The position numbers were made by a program, and so were the translations under genes. DNA of 45,588 nt, from assembly GCF_003287735.1 (NCBI RefSeq), contig NZ_NSCM01000040.1, forward strand, positions 1-45,588, in the 5' to 3' direction. This DNA is from Photorhabdus bodei. Its GTDB lineage: Bacteria > Pseudomonadota > Gammaproteobacteria > Enterobacterales > Enterobacteriaceae. The notes beneath the pieces are model-generated. The model had not been told where the DNA came from. It worked only from the letters and a program-made list of their open reading frames with translations, and ran no database searches. Numbering within the stretch: position 1 is the first letter of the stretch; every line of letters begins with the position of its first letter. Positions 24,323 to 33,948 of the stretch are shown one piece after another.

Positions 24323-25446
24323 TGGATTAATTGCTCCATAACACGTTGATAAATCCGGCTGAGTTGTTGCAGATCGGCGGCGCTAACGGACTCATTAACT
24401 TTATGAATTGTTGAGTTCAGTGGCCCCAGTTCGACAACTTGAGCACCCATCGGAGCAATAAATCGCCCATCGGATGTACCACCACTGGTAGATAATTCAG
24501 GTTGATAGCCGCAATATTGGTCTATTGCCTGGATGACGGCATTGACTAACTCACCTTTGGCTGTTAGGAAAGGCTGACCTGCCAGTATCCACTCAATCGT
24601 GTAATTGAGATTGTGATTTTTGAGGATAGTTTCAACCTGTTCACGGATTTGGCTGTCAGTCAGTTCTGTACTGAAACGGAAATTGAATTGAACTTGCACA
24701 TTCCCAGGGATCACGTTATGACTGCCTGTTCCCGCGTGGATATTGGCAATTTGCATACTGGTCGCCGGGAAAAATTCATTCCCTTTATCCCAATGTGTAT
24801 TGATCAATGTCTGTAAAGCAGGAAGGAGACGGTGGATTGGGTTATCAGCTAAATGCGGATAGGCAACGTGGCCTTGAATACCGTGAACAGTGAGATTCGC
24901 AGTAAGGGAACCTCGACGGCCGTTTTTCACCATATCGCCAAGACGATGCTGGCTAGAAGGTTCACCTATCAGGCAATAATCCAAACGTTCATTGCGGGAC
25001 ATCAAGGCTTCAACCACTTTAATGGTGCCGTGGGTGGCTTTCGCTTCCTCGTCTGAAGTAATAAGAAAGGCCAGACGTCCATTATGGTTGGGATAGGTGG
25101 CAACGAAACGTTCAGCCGCGACAATCATGGCAGCTAATGAGCCTTTCATATCTGCCGCACCCCGGCCATATAGCATGCCATTACGGATAGTTGGCTCAAA
25201 TGGGGGATATTCCCACTGAGATTCATCGCCCGCAGGGACGACATCGGTGTGTCCGGCAAAGGCTAATGTCGGGCCTATGCCGCGATAGGCCCAAAAATTG
25301 TTTGTATCGCCAAAGGGCATTCGTTCAATGGTAAAGCCAATTGCTTGCAAATGAGCGATCATAATATTTTGGCAACCTTTATCGTCCGGGCTGATAGAGG
25401 GTTGTCTGATGAGTTGTTGTGCAAGTTCAATTACAGGGCAAGTCAT
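24319..25446 (-). CDS. dapE: Succinyl-diaminopimelate desuccinylase DapE
   Basis: A 375-residue M20 metallohydrolase, the same length as in E. coli. It cleaves N-succinyl-LL-diaminopimelate in lysine/peptidoglycan synthesis. FAGHTDVVPAGD, GRGAADMKGSLA, TSDEEAKATHGT, CLIGEPSS and LGPLNSTIHKVNE give the zinc ligands and catalytic Glu. The start MTCPVIEL at 25446 is one base after the yffB stop codon, so the two genes are coupled. Confidence 0.97.
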   Translation of the reverse strand: MTCPVIELAQQLIRQPSISPDDKGCQNIMIAHLQAIGFTIERMPFGDTNNFWAYRGIGPTLAFAGHTDVVPAGDESQWEYPPFEPTIRNGMLYGRGAADMKGSLAAMIVAAERFVATYPNHNGRLAFLITSDEEAKATHGTIKVVEALMSRNERLDYCLIGEPSSQHRLGDMVKNGRRGSLTANLTVHGIQGHVAYPHLADNPIHRLLPALQTLINTHWDKGNEFFPATSMQIANIHAGTGSHNVIPGNVQVQFNFRFSTELTDSQIREQVETILKNHNLNYTIEWILAGQPFLTAKGELVNAVIQAIDQYCGYQPELSTSGGTSDGRFIAPMGAQVVELGPLNSTIHKVNESVSAADLQQLSRIYQRVMEQLIQ

Positions 25447-25447
25447 T

Positions 25448-25834
25448 TCAGAGTGCCTCAGCAAAAAATTGCTGATACTCATCCACCTTATAACCTAATA
25501 GGCAATCACCTTTTGCAGAAATTAATAGTGGACGTTTGATAATAGCGGGTTGTTCCAACATCAACGCTTTTGCTGCGTCAGCATTATTAATTGTCGTTCG
25601 TTGTTGATCGGTCAGTTTACGCCAGGTTGTACCACGGGTGTTAATTAATGATTCCCAACCCAGTTTGTCAATAAATGACTGCAAAAGTGTTGCATTGAGT
25701 CCATCAACACGATAATCATGAAACAGGTAAGTAATTTCCTGTTCTTCCAGCCAACGACGGGCTTTTTTTATCGTGTCACAATTCTTGATCCCATAGAGAG
25801 TAAAAGCGGGTTGAGAAGATTTATCCAATATCAT
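25448..25834 (-). CDS. yffB: YffB, ArsC/Spx-like thioredoxin-fold protein
   Basis: A 128-residue ArsC-family protein. LYGIKNCDTIKKARRWLEEQ contains the single conserved Cys, and NTRGTTWRKL and PAIIKRPLL are family hallmarks. The usual E. coli protein begins near FTLYGIKNC; here about ten extra residues precede it, but the ATG at 25834 is the only good start. It is the first gene of yffB-dapE-M15-ypfN. Its biochemical role is unsettled. Confidence 0.93.
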   Translation of the reverse strand: MILDKSSQPAFTLYGIKNCDTIKKARRWLEEQEITYLFHDYRVDGLNATLLQSFIDKLGWESLINTRGTTWRKLTDQQRTTINNADAAKALMLEQPAIIKRPLLISAKGDCLLGYKVDEYQQFFAEAL

Positions 25835-26011
25835 TTAACAGATCCTTAAAAAAAATTTAAATACCTAAACATAATGCTGGAAAATGCCTGTTTTATCTAG
25901 ATGATATCCTGATTTTTATTATCGGAGATACCAAAACAGGAGACTCAATTTTATTGGCCTGTTCTCATAGGGGGTATTTGCTACATAACATTTACTACAT
26001 AACAGCGATAA

Positions 26012-26047
26012 GAGCCGACCCTCGGTAATAAGCTCAAGGAGCGGCTC
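26012..26047 (-). terminator. Hairpin after narP
   Basis: GAGCCG (26012-26017) pairs with CGGCTC (26042-26047). Read on the minus strand it lies ~10 bp after the narP stop and is followed by a moderately T-rich stretch. A weak terminator candidate. Confidence 0.4.
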
Positions 26048-26057
26048 GGAAGAAGTA

Positions 26058-26693
26058 TTAGGCTACTCCATTTTTCCTATGTTGCAAATACATGATTGTT
26101 GCAGCCAGGCGGGAACGTACATTCAGTTTTTTTAACAAGTTTCTGATGTGTACCTTCACTGTCTCTTCAGAAATAAATAAGACATCAGCAACTTCCTTAT
26201 TGGTCATGCCACTGGAAACTTCTTTTAATACATCTAACTCACGTTTGGTCAATTCAGATAAAGGATCAACATGTTTATGACGGTTAGCGAGATGTTGGTA
26301 TATTTTTTCACTAAATACAGTTTGTCCACGAGCAGCATGGCGAATACTGCTTAATAACGAATCTAAGTCGCTATCTTTAAGCAAGTAGCCATTAGCTCCT
26401 GCGTCAATGGCTGCGTAAACATCATTTCGATCATCTGAAACGGATAATACCAGTACATAGGAATTGATCCCTTTTCTACGGATAGATTTAATTGTGTCCA
26501 CGCCTGAAAGACCATTCATATTGAGATCTATCATAATGACATCAGGTTTCAGCTTGCATGCAATATTTATTGCTTCTTCACCATTGTCAGCTTCCGCTGT
26601 CACAGTAAGCGCCCGATCGAGCTCTACAATCTGTTTCAAGCCATGGCGAATGAGAGGGTGGTCATCAACTATCATCACTGAATGGTTATACAT
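26058..26693 (-). CDS. narP: Nitrate/nitrite response regulator NarP
   Basis: A 211-residue NarL/FixJ-family regulator. The receiver domain has VMIVDDHPLIRHG, phospho-acceptor Asp in IMIDLNMNGLSG, and LLKDSD with the conserved Lys. The C-terminal LuxR-type helix-turn-helix is LTKRELDVLKEVSSG...EETVKVHIRNLLKKLNVRSR. The sequence fits NarP better than NarL (shorter linker, ending MYLQHRK). The cognate sensor (NarQ/NarX) is not in the window. It is monocistronic. Confidence 0.92.
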   Translation of the reverse strand: MYNHSVMIVDDHPLIRHGLKQIVELDRALTVTAEADNGEEAINIACKLKPDVIMIDLNMNGLSGVDTIKSIRRKGINSYVLVLSVSDDRNDVYAAIDAGANGYLLKDSDLDSLLSSIRHAARGQTVFSEKIYQHLANRHKHVDPLSELTKRELDVLKEVSSGMTNKEVADVLFISEETVKVHIRNLLKKLNVRSRLAATIMYLQHRKNGVA

Positions 26694-27130
26694 TTTCCTT
26701 CTCCCTTAAATAAGTAAAGCCACGAAATGCAGACTTTGAATTTGATTAAAAGGCAGTAATTAATGGGTCTGCCCTAAATTAAATTGCTATGAAAAAATTT
26801 TATCAAAACCGATTGATTTACAAAGTTGATAGCTCTGTAAGTCCAGAAAGCACATCCTGATATAAAAATATAAATAGCGCAAATTAGTTTGATAAGTAAA
26901 AAAAGAAGATGAGTAATTTTCACAAAAAATACATAACTTCACTTCTTTTAATAGTGTTAAAAATCAACATGTTAAATGAATAATTATTAGATTTGTTTTC
27001 TTTTATAAAATTTATTTTAATTGAATTTATATTGAGAGTTTTTCCATGTTATAGTTATTAAAGTTACTATAACTTTAATGATATTGTATAAATGATAATG
27101 TTTCTTTCTTTAATTTTCCTTGATTAAGTC
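26694..27130. other. AT-rich intergenic stretch between divergent narP and maeB
   Basis: About 440 bp of very AT-rich sequence, especially 26985-27060, with no plausible coding frame. It must contain the narP promoter. I see no confident FNR or NarP heptamer pair. Confidence 0.6.
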
Positions 27131-27258
27131 CCCATCCCAATAAGCGTAATTGTTGCAGACCGCTCTTATAAATGAACAGTGGCACTGCCCAGTTCGCTCT
27201 TTTCTTTATGGCAAAGAGTGGCAAAGAGTGGCAAATAAAATAGCCCTATTGAGATAGG
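27131..27258 (+). repeat. Dispersed repeat B (shorter relative of 13907-14073)
   Basis: It aligns with the minus-strand reading of repeat A: a CATCCCAATAAGCG start, a TTGTTGCAGACCGCTCTTATAA block, GGCACTGCCCAGTTCGCTC, GCAAATAAAATAG and a terminal CCTATTGAGATAGG palindrome. About 50 internal bp of A are absent, and GGCAAAGAGT is tandemly duplicated here. Confidence 0.7.
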
Positions 27259-27419
27259 CGGTAATAAGTAATGGTATTAGTGGAGAAATTAGGTAGTGCT
27301 TTTCATGAGCAAAAAAGTGCTACTTTATTGATAAGATGCTGTCAATGTTATGATTTGACACACAGTACCTATTATACTGCTCCTGCTTTTACTCCAGATT
27401 GTATATAAAGGATCCGACG

Positions 27420-29699
27420 ATGGATGAAAAATTAAAACAGAGTGCATTGGATTTTCACCAGTTTCCACAACCAGGGAAAATCACGATTACTCCTACTAAA
27501 CCTCTGATAACTCAGCGAGATTTGGCCTTAGCTTATTCACCGGGTGTTGCCGCGCCTTGCCTGGAAATTGCAGAAGATCCATTAGCGGCTTACAAATATA
27601 CTGCGCGTGGCAATCTTGTGGCAGTGATATCTAATGGTAGTGCGGTCTTAGGATTGGGGAATATTGGTGCACTGGCAGGTAAGCCAGTGATGGAAGGAAA
27701 AGGTGTCCTGTTTAAAAAGTTCTCAGGTATTGATGTATTTGATATTGAAGTTGATGAGTCTGATCCTGACAAATTGATTGATATCATTGCGGCACTGGAG
27801 CCGACGTTTGGGGGAATTAACCTCGAAGATATCAAAGCACCGGAATGTTTTTATATTGAGAAAAAACTTCGGGAAAAAATGAACATTCCGGTATTCCATG
27901 ATGACCAGCATGGCACAGCGATAATTTGTACTGCTGCTGTTTTGAATGGCTTGCGGATTATGAAAAAAGAGATTTCAGCGGTTCGCTTAGTCGTTTCTGG
28001 TGCTGGAGCTGCCTCAATTGCCTGTATGAACTTGCTGGTTGCGCTTGGGTTGCAACGCAAGAATATTGTGGTATGTGACTCTAAAGGGGTGATTTATCGT
28101 GGTCGCGATAAAAATATGGAAGAAACTAAAGCTGCCTATGCGATTGAAGACAATGGCAGCCGCACATTAGGTGATGTTATCCCTGGTGCGGATATTTTCC
28201 TCGGATGTTCCGGTCCTGGCGTGTTGACTCAAGACATGGTGAAAACGATGGCTAAAGATCCCCTCATCATGGCATTGGCAAACCCTGAACCAGAAATTTT
28301 GCCACCATTGGCAAAACAAGTTCGCCCTGATGCAATCATTTGTACTGGTCGTTCTGATTATCCGAATCAGGTTAATAATGTGCTCTGTTTCCCGTTTATT
28401 TTCCGTGGTGCGCTGGATGTTGGTGCAACAACCATTAACGAGGAGATGAAGCTCGCCTGTGTTCATGCGATTGCGGATTTAGCGCTGGCGGAACAGAGTG
28501 AAGAAGTGGCTTCCGCTTATGATGATCAGGATCTGTTTTTTGGCCCGGAGTATATTATTCCTAAACCATTTGATCCGCGCCTGATTGTGAAAATTGCCCC
28601 GGCAGTTGCCAAAGCAGCAATGGATTCCGGCGTAGCAACCCGCCCGATTGAAGACTTTGGCGCGTATATCGAGAAGCTGAATGAGTTTGTCTATAAAACA
28701 AACTTGTTTATGAAACCTATTTTTTCTCAGGCTAAGAAAGCGAAAAAGCGTATCGTTTTGGCCGAAGGGGAAGAAGTACGTGTATTGCATGCGACTCAGG
28801 AGCTGATCTCTCTTGAGCTGGCTTACCCGATTCTAATTGGTCGCCCCAGTGTTATCGAAATGCGTATCCAGAAACTGGGATTGCATATTGAAGCGGGTAA
28901 AGATTTTGAAGTCGTCAATAATGAGAATGATCCGCGCTTCAAAAAATACTGGCAGGAATATCATCACATGATGAAACGTCGAGGTGTTTCTGCTGAACAA
29001 GCTCGTCGTGCAGTTATCGGTAATCCCACCCTGATTGGGGCGATTATGGTACTGCGTGGTGAAGCTGATGGCCTGATTTGTGGTACCGTTGGCAGTTACA
29101 GTGAACATTACGATGTCGTGAGAAATGTATTTGGTTTCCGTGATGGGGTTCATACTGCTGGTGCAATGAATGCACTGATGTTGCCAAGTGGTAATACTTT
29201 TATTGCGGATACTTATGTTAATAATGATCCAACGCCTGAACAATTGGCCGAGATTACCCTTATGGCGGCAGAGACAATCCGCCGTTTCGGTATTGAACCA
29301 AAAGTTGCTTTGCTTTCTCATTCAAGTTTTGGTTCCACAGATTGCCTCTCAGCACAGAAGATGCGCCAGACGCTGGAATTGGTGAATAAAATGTCACCTT
29401 CGCTTGAAATTGATGGTGAAATGCATGGTGATGCCGCATTGGTTGAAAGTATTCGCCGTGACATCATGCCAGATAGCCCATTGAAAGGGGCAGCCAATCT
29501 GTTAATTATGCCGAATATGGAATCTGCCCGTATCAGTTATAACTTGCTACGTGTCACCAGTTCTGAAGGCGTTACCGTTGGCCCAGTTCTGATGGGGGTT
29601 GCCAAACCGGTACACATTCTGACACCAATTTCTTCTGTACGTCGTATCGTTAATATGGTCGCTCTGGCGGCGGTTGAAGCGCAAACTCATCCGCTGTAA
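27420..29699 (+). CDS. maeB: NADP-dependent malic enzyme MaeB
   Basis: A 759-residue fusion: an N-terminal malic enzyme (about 1-430) oxidatively decarboxylating malate to pyruvate, and a C-terminal phosphotransacetylase-like regulatory domain (about 430-759). Visible are LEDIKAPECF and VFHDDQHGTAI (metal and active site), the nucleotide fold VVSGAGAASIA, and in the C-terminal part GEADGLICGTVGSY and NMESARI. The start MDEKLKQSAL at 27420 follows an AAGGA and gives the exact E. coli length; an upstream TTG at 27399 is not needed. Confidence 0.96.
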   Translation: MDEKLKQSALDFHQFPQPGKITITPTKPLITQRDLALAYSPGVAAPCLEIAEDPLAAYKYTARGNLVAVISNGSAVLGLGNIGALAGKPVMEGKGVLFKKFSGIDVFDIEVDESDPDKLIDIIAALEPTFGGINLEDIKAPECFYIEKKLREKMNIPVFHDDQHGTAIICTAAVLNGLRIMKKEISAVRLVVSGAGAASIACMNLLVALGLQRKNIVVCDSKGVIYRGRDKNMEETKAAYAIEDNGSRTLGDVIPGADIFLGCSGPGVLTQDMVKTMAKDPLIMALANPEPEILPPLAKQVRPDAIICTGRSDYPNQVNNVLCFPFIFRGALDVGATTINEEMKLACVHAIADLALAEQSEEVASAYDDQDLFFGPEYIIPKPFDPRLIVKIAPAVAKAAMDSGVATRPIEDFGAYIEKLNEFVYKTNLFMKPIFSQAKKAKKRIVLAEGEEVRVLHATQELISLELAYPILIGRPSVIEMRIQKLGLHIEAGKDFEVVNNENDPRFKKYWQEYHHMMKRRGVSAEQARRAVIGNPTLIGAIMVLRGEADGLICGTVGSYSEHYDVVRNVFGFRDGVHTAGAMNALMLPSGNTFIADTYVNNDPTPEQLAEITLMAAETIRRFGIEPKVALLSHSSFGSTDCLSAQKMRQTLELVNKMSPSLEIDGEMHGDAALVESIRRDIMPDSPLKGAANLLIMPNMESARISYNLLRVTSSEGVTVGPVLMGVAKPVHILTPISSVRRIVNMVALAAVEAQTHPL

Positions 29700-29706
29700 T
29701 ACCCAT

Positions 29707-29741
29707 CGCCCCTGTTTCCTGTAGGCAGGGGCGGTTTGTTG
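29707..29741 (+). terminator. Terminator after maeB
   Basis: CGCCCCTG (29707-29714) pairs perfectly with CAGGGGCG (29726-29733), with an 11-nt loop. GTTTGTTGT follows. It lies 8 bp after the maeB stop. Confidence 0.75.
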
Positions 29742-29797
29742 TAAACGATTCTTATTATCTACATGATGCGCAAAACATTAATAATATGGATATGGAC

Positions 29798-30676
29798 ATG
29801 ATGAAATTTCTCACGACTGTAAAATCTTTTCTGATTATCTGTGGCTTACTGATCTTATCTGGATGTGTATCTGTACAACAAAAAACCGCTCTCCAGGTAC
29901 TTTCACCGGAACTGACTCAACAAGGGACTATTATCGATCTTAAAACAGGCAACGCCCTGACCCCTGATGAATTGATCAATCGGCTGGCATCACATCAACG
30001 GGTAATTGTGGGTGAAAAACATGATAATCCATATCATCATCAGATAGAGCTTTGGTTGGTTCAGCAACTTCCGCTTAAAAGAGAACAGGGGTCAGTCCTG
30101 TTAGAGATGATTAATCCTGATCAGCAGCAAAAAGTGAATAAGGTTAAGAGTTGGTTGCAAACTAAGCCTATCGTACGTGAAAGTCGCATAAAAGAGCTTC
30201 TTGCATGGCAAGATGGGTGGCGGTGGGAGTTGTATGGTGGATTGGTTATGGAGCTTATGTATCAGCCTTATCCGTTGCTGTCTGCAAACTTAGATCGCAG
30301 TGAAATTAAAGCAGTTTACAGTAACCCTCCGACCCTCCAGGGGAATATTTCTGTTGCTGAAAATGTTAAAGCGCAGATTGAAGCGGTGATTAAAGATGTT
30401 CACGGTGGTGAAATAACGGAACAACAGTTATCTGCCATGACAGCTATTCAGCAAATGCGGGATCGCAGAATGGCGGAACAGTTACTTAAAGCACCGGCTC
30501 CTGCCACACTGATTGCGGGTGGATATCATGCAACAAAAGTAATAGGTGTTCCTCTGCATGTTAAAGACTTATCTCCACAAGAGGATCTTGTTGTGTTGAT
30601 CATCGCTGAAAAAAGCAATGTACTGGATAGCCAATATGCTGATTATGTCTGGTATACACCAGTAAAAAAACCGTAG
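29798..30676 (+). CDS. ChaN-like haem-binding lipoprotein
   Basis: A ~292-residue lipoprotein of the ChaN/DUF399 family. A signal peptide with lipobox LLILSGC places the lipidated Cys at about 23. RVIVGEKHDNPYHHQIELWL near the N-terminus and TLIAGGYHATKVIGVPLHV near the C-terminus are family hallmarks; ChaN binds haem with Tyr/His ligands. Several ATGs (29786, 29792, 29798, 29801) are possible and I take 29798. It sits before the TonB, peptidase and HasR-like genes, so a role in haem handling at the outer membrane fits. It probably has its own promoter, since a Fur-type box lies downstream of it. Confidence 0.85.
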   Translation: MMKFLTTVKSFLIICGLLILSGCVSVQQKTALQVLSPELTQQGTIIDLKTGNALTPDELINRLASHQRVIVGEKHDNPYHHQIELWLVQQLPLKREQGSVLLEMINPDQQQKVNKVKSWLQTKPIVRESRIKELLAWQDGWRWELYGGLVMELMYQPYPLLSANLDRSEIKAVYSNPPTLQGNISVAENVKAQIEAVIKDVHGGEITEQQLSAMTAIQQMRDRRMAEQLLKAPAPATLIAGGYHATKVIGVPLHVKDLSPQEDLVVLIIAEKSNVLDSQYADYVWYTPVKKP

Positions 30677-30785
30677 ATATTTTAAACAAATGGTAATCTT
30701 TTCCCCGTATATAAGGGGCCTTGGCACAGGGATGTGCTCAAGTTAACGATACAGGGAAAAATAATTTTCATTAGCATATGAAATT

Positions 30786-30809
30786 AATTATCATTACTAA
30801 ATGATAATT
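30786..30809. promoter_or_regulatory. Fur-box-like palindrome before the TonB-like gene
   Basis: Perfect 10 bp arms AATTATCATT and AATGATAATT are separated by 4 bp. This matches much of the Fur consensus of inward ATTATC/GATAAT repeats. It ends 20 bp before the ATG at 30830, where it could overlap a promoter. Iron/Fur control of the TonB-peptidase-receptor group is inferred. Confidence 0.7.
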
Positions 30810-30829
30810 AAAATTATGCGCTATCATCC

Positions 30830-31630
30830 ATGTTGACGCTGACACACCCGGCCTTTCAAACGGGGCATTTTAAAAAAGGACTCGTTTCTGCTATTGCTGC
30901 TCACCTCATTTTGGTTGGTTGGATTATCTACCAGCCAGACGAAATTGCTATTGATGAACTGATGCCACCGCCGGCGGTGATGATGGAGCTTTCATTGTTA
31001 ACAGAAGCGACACATCGGGTACAAAAACAGCCTATCGGTATTGAACAGCAACTTTCTGTTGCCAGCCGGCAGCAGGAAAGCGAGATTAATGAGATTAAGA
31101 CGCCTGAGCTTATTAAAGATGAACAGGCGCAGATTCTGGTGCATAAACCTAAAAAACAGAAAAAACACCATGAGAAGCTTGAAAAAACACCACCGGTGAA
31201 GCGCCAGCAGGTAGAAGAACAAGAGAGTGAAAAATCTCAAAGTAGTGCTGCTATGGTGAGCAGTACGGCTATATCTACGAATGTTACTTCGCGGGTTGCT
31301 GCTTCTTATGACAGTGATTCAAAGGCTATCGCTGATGCGGATGCACTATGGCGAGCCGAAGTTATCGGGCATTTGAACCGCTATAAACGCTATCCAGAGG
31401 ATGCACAGAGAAGAAACCGCACGGGTCGGCCTACAGTCAGATTCACTATTGATAAACAGGGCTATGTTACTAACAGTGACTTAGTTCGTCGTTCAGGAAC
31501 TCATTCTTTAGACAGGGAAGCGAAGCAAGTTCTGGCAAGAGCGCAACCGTTGCCAGCTCCCCCCGATACCGTTTTAAGCGGTAATGGAATTACGATAGAA
31601 CTTCCGATTGATTTTAGTTTAACTAATTAA
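30830..31630 (+). CDS. TonB/HasB-like energy transducer
   Basis: A 266-residue TonB-family protein. An N-terminal membrane anchor (GLVSAIAAHLILVGWIIY) is followed by a charged linker rich in Lys, Glu and Gln. It carries fewer Pro repeats than classic TonB. The C-terminal TonB domain (WRAEVIGHLNRYKRYPEDA ... GRPTVRFTIDKQGYV ... LPIDF) is intact. HasB in has haem-acquisition loci has this build. It is likely dedicated to the HasR-like receptor downstream; the chromosomal tonB is presumably elsewhere. Preceded by a Fur-like box. Confidence 0.88.
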   Translation: MLTLTHPAFQTGHFKKGLVSAIAAHLILVGWIIYQPDEIAIDELMPPPAVMMELSLLTEATHRVQKQPIGIEQQLSVASRQQESEINEIKTPELIKDEQAQILVHKPKKQKKHHEKLEKTPPVKRQQVEEQESEKSQSSAAMVSSTAISTNVTSRVAASYDSDSKAIADADALWRAEVIGHLNRYKRYPEDAQRRNRTGRPTVRFTIDKQGYVTNSDLVRRSGTHSLDREAKQVLARAQPLPAPPDTVLSGNGITIELPIDFSLTN

Positions 31631-31659
31631 TACTTTTGAGTGACTTAAGGACAGCAAAT

Positions 31660-33819
31660 ATGTTAAGGCAGCAAGCGCGGTTTGCCCTGAAAACTAAAGG
31701 GCTGTTATTGATGTTTTTATTAAGCGGCTGGTTGAATCCTGTCGCCGCAGAGGAAGAAATTATGCCACCAAAGGCAATGAAACAACCACACCATATAACT
31801 ACCCACGGTGATACTCGTATAGATGATTATTACTGGATGCGGGATGATAATCGTAAAGATCAAAAAGTCATTGATTATCTGACAGCCGAAAATAAATATA
31901 CCGAACAGATGCTAAAACCCGGTGAACAGCTACGGGATACGTTATACGAAGAAATGGTTGGCAGGGTGAAGCAGGATGATCAATCGGTACCCTATACTTA
32001 TAATGGGTATATTTATCGGACAACCTATGAAACGGGCAAAGATTTCCCAATTTATCAGCGTAAACCTGTTGATGGCTCATCAGATTGGCAGATACTGGTC
32101 GATGGTAATGAAAGGGCTAAAGGGCACGAATATTACCAACTGAGTAATTTTGCCATTTCTCTGGATAATAAACGTATTGCGATTGCTGAAGATACGCAAG
32201 GACGCCGTAATTATCAGATCTCTTTTAAAGATATTGCTGATAAACAGTGGAATAACGATGTAATAAAAAATACTTCTGGCAACATGGTTTGGGCTAACGA
32301 CAACAATACGTTGTTTTATGTGCGCAGGCATTCACAAACGTTATTGCCATATCAGGTATTTCGTCACCAATATGGTAGCAATACCAGAGAAGATCAGAAA
32401 ATATATCAGGAAGAAGATGAGCGTTTTTATTTAAGCATGTCTAAGAGCACTTCCCGCGATTATATTATGTTGGCGATAACCAGTAATTCGACTTCTGAAT
32501 ATTTGCTGATTGATGCCAATAAACCACAAGCTGAACTTCAACTATTTTCTCCTCGTCAGGAAGGCAGAGAGTATTATGTTGACCATTTCCGTGATCATTT
32601 CTACATCCGCTCAAATCATGAAAATGAAACTTATGGTCTTTATCAGACGGATGCCATCAATATACCGTGGAAAATAGTCATTGCTCCACGGCAAGATAGT
32701 GATCTTGAAGATTTCGATCTGTTTAATGACTGGTTGGTCGTACAGGAGCGAACAAAAGGATTACCAACAATTCGTCAGATTAATTGGCAGACACAGCAAG
32801 AAAAACAGATTAAGTTTGATGATCCAAGTTATATGGCATGGATTGATTACAACCCTGAACCCAATACTGATTTTGTCCGTTATGGTTATTCATCCATGAC
32901 GACACCAAGCTCAACATTCCAATGGAATATGAAAACAGGCGGGCGGGAATTACTTAAGCAGCAGGAAGTAAAAGGTTTTGATAAACATCATTATGAGAGC
33001 CAGCGTATTTGGGTGAAGGCCCGTGATGGCATTGAAGTTCCGGTATCTCTGGTATATCGCAAATCACTGTTTAAAAAAGGTCATAACCCAATACTGATTT
33101 ATGGATATGGGGCTTATGGTATCAGCATGGACCCTTCATTTAGTTCACCACGATTGAGTTTATTAGATCGGGGCTTTGTTTACGCCTTGGTGCATGTGCG
33201 TGGTGGCGGTGAATTGGGTAAGAAATGGTATCTACAAGGTAAAGTCGAAAATAAAATGAATAGTTTTAATGACTTTATCGATGTGACTAAAGCACTGATT
33301 GCTCAGAAATATGGTGACAGTAAACGTGTTTATGCGATGGGAGGGAGTGCGGGTGGTTTGCTAATGGGTACTGTGATTAATCAGGCACCGGAATTATATC
33401 GCGGTGTGGTTGCTCAGGTTCCATTTGTTGATGCCGTGACAACTATGCTTGATCCCTCTATTCCGCTGACCGTAGGAGAATATGAGGAGTGGGGTAATCC
33501 TGAAAATAAAGAAGATTATTTCCGGATTAAATCATATAGTCCGTATGACAATATAAAACATCAACGTTATCCAAACTTATTGGTTACGAGTGGATTTTAT
33601 GATTCCCAAGTGCAATATTGGGAACCGACTAAATGGGTAGCAAAATTACGGGATATGAAGAAAGATAACTCTATTTTGTTATTAGAAACCAATATGAGTG
33701 CCGGGCATGGTGGTAAATCGGGCCGATTTAATCGATTAAAAGATACTGCACTGGATTACAGTTTTATTTTGATGCTGGATGATGCTAAAAAGTATTTTCC
33801 GCAATTAAAAGATAACTGA
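31660..33819 (+). CDS. ptrB: Oligopeptidase B (S9A) with an N-terminal signal peptide
   Basis: A 719-residue prolyl-oligopeptidase-family serine peptidase that cuts after basic residues in short peptides. The N-terminal beta-propeller part contains DDYYWMRDDNRKD. The catalytic Ser is in MGGSAGGLL, the Asp in SGFYDSQVQYWEP and the His in SAGHGGKSGRF. Unusually, it begins with a signal peptide (LLLMFLLSGWLNPVAA), whereas E. coli PtrB is cytosolic. It is therefore probably periplasmic. The ATG at 31660 has TAAGGA 8 bp upstream; a TTG at 31636 is less likely. It lies between the TonB-like and receptor genes and may digest peptides from host haemoproteins; that role is inference. Confidence 0.92.
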   Translation: MLRQQARFALKTKGLLLMFLLSGWLNPVAAEEEIMPPKAMKQPHHITTHGDTRIDDYYWMRDDNRKDQKVIDYLTAENKYTEQMLKPGEQLRDTLYEEMVGRVKQDDQSVPYTYNGYIYRTTYETGKDFPIYQRKPVDGSSDWQILVDGNERAKGHEYYQLSNFAISLDNKRIAIAEDTQGRRNYQISFKDIADKQWNNDVIKNTSGNMVWANDNNTLFYVRRHSQTLLPYQVFRHQYGSNTREDQKIYQEEDERFYLSMSKSTSRDYIMLAITSNSTSEYLLIDANKPQAELQLFSPRQEGREYYVDHFRDHFYIRSNHENETYGLYQTDAINIPWKIVIAPRQDSDLEDFDLFNDWLVVQERTKGLPTIRQINWQTQQEKQIKFDDPSYMAWIDYNPEPNTDFVRYGYSSMTTPSSTFQWNMKTGGRELLKQQEVKGFDKHHYESQRIWVKARDGIEVPVSLVYRKSLFKKGHNPILIYGYGAYGISMDPSFSSPRLSLLDRGFVYALVHVRGGGELGKKWYLQGKVENKMNSFNDFIDVTKALIAQKYGDSKRVYAMGGSAGGLLMGTVINQAPELYRGVVAQVPFVDAVTTMLDPSIPLTVGEYEEWGNPENKEDYFRIKSYSPYDNIKHQRYPNLLVTSGFYDSQVQYWEPTKWVAKLRDMKKDNSILLLETNMSAGHGGKSGRFNRLKDTALDYSFILMLDDAKKYFPQLKDN

Positions 33820-33853
33820 AATAAATTATAAATAGTATAAGTTTGTTATTTAA

Positions 33854-33879
33854 AGCACTGATAAATCATTATCAGTGCT
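33854..33879 (+). terminator. Hairpin between the peptidase and receptor genes
   Basis: A perfect 11 bp stem (AGCACTGATAA / TTATCAGTGCT) with an ATCA loop, followed by an A/T tract ending ATTTTTATTTT. It looks like a rho-independent terminator. The core GATAAATCATTATC is also somewhat Fur-box-like, so it may serve as an operator for the receptor. Confidence 0.65.
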
Positions 33880-33948
33880 AAATATTTTTATTTTCTAAAG
33901 ACGCGCATGTGAGCAAATATTGATTTGTATGTATTTGGGATGATTGAA

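Noticed and set aside
27355..27378. TTGACA followed by TATACT upstream of maeB as a sigma-70 promoter
   Set aside because: The spacer is only 12 bp, far from 16-18, and no other -10 fits the TTGACA.
28833..29321. 162-residue minus-strand frame within maeB
   Set aside because: It is antisense to strongly conserved malic enzyme coding sequence, with no independent features.
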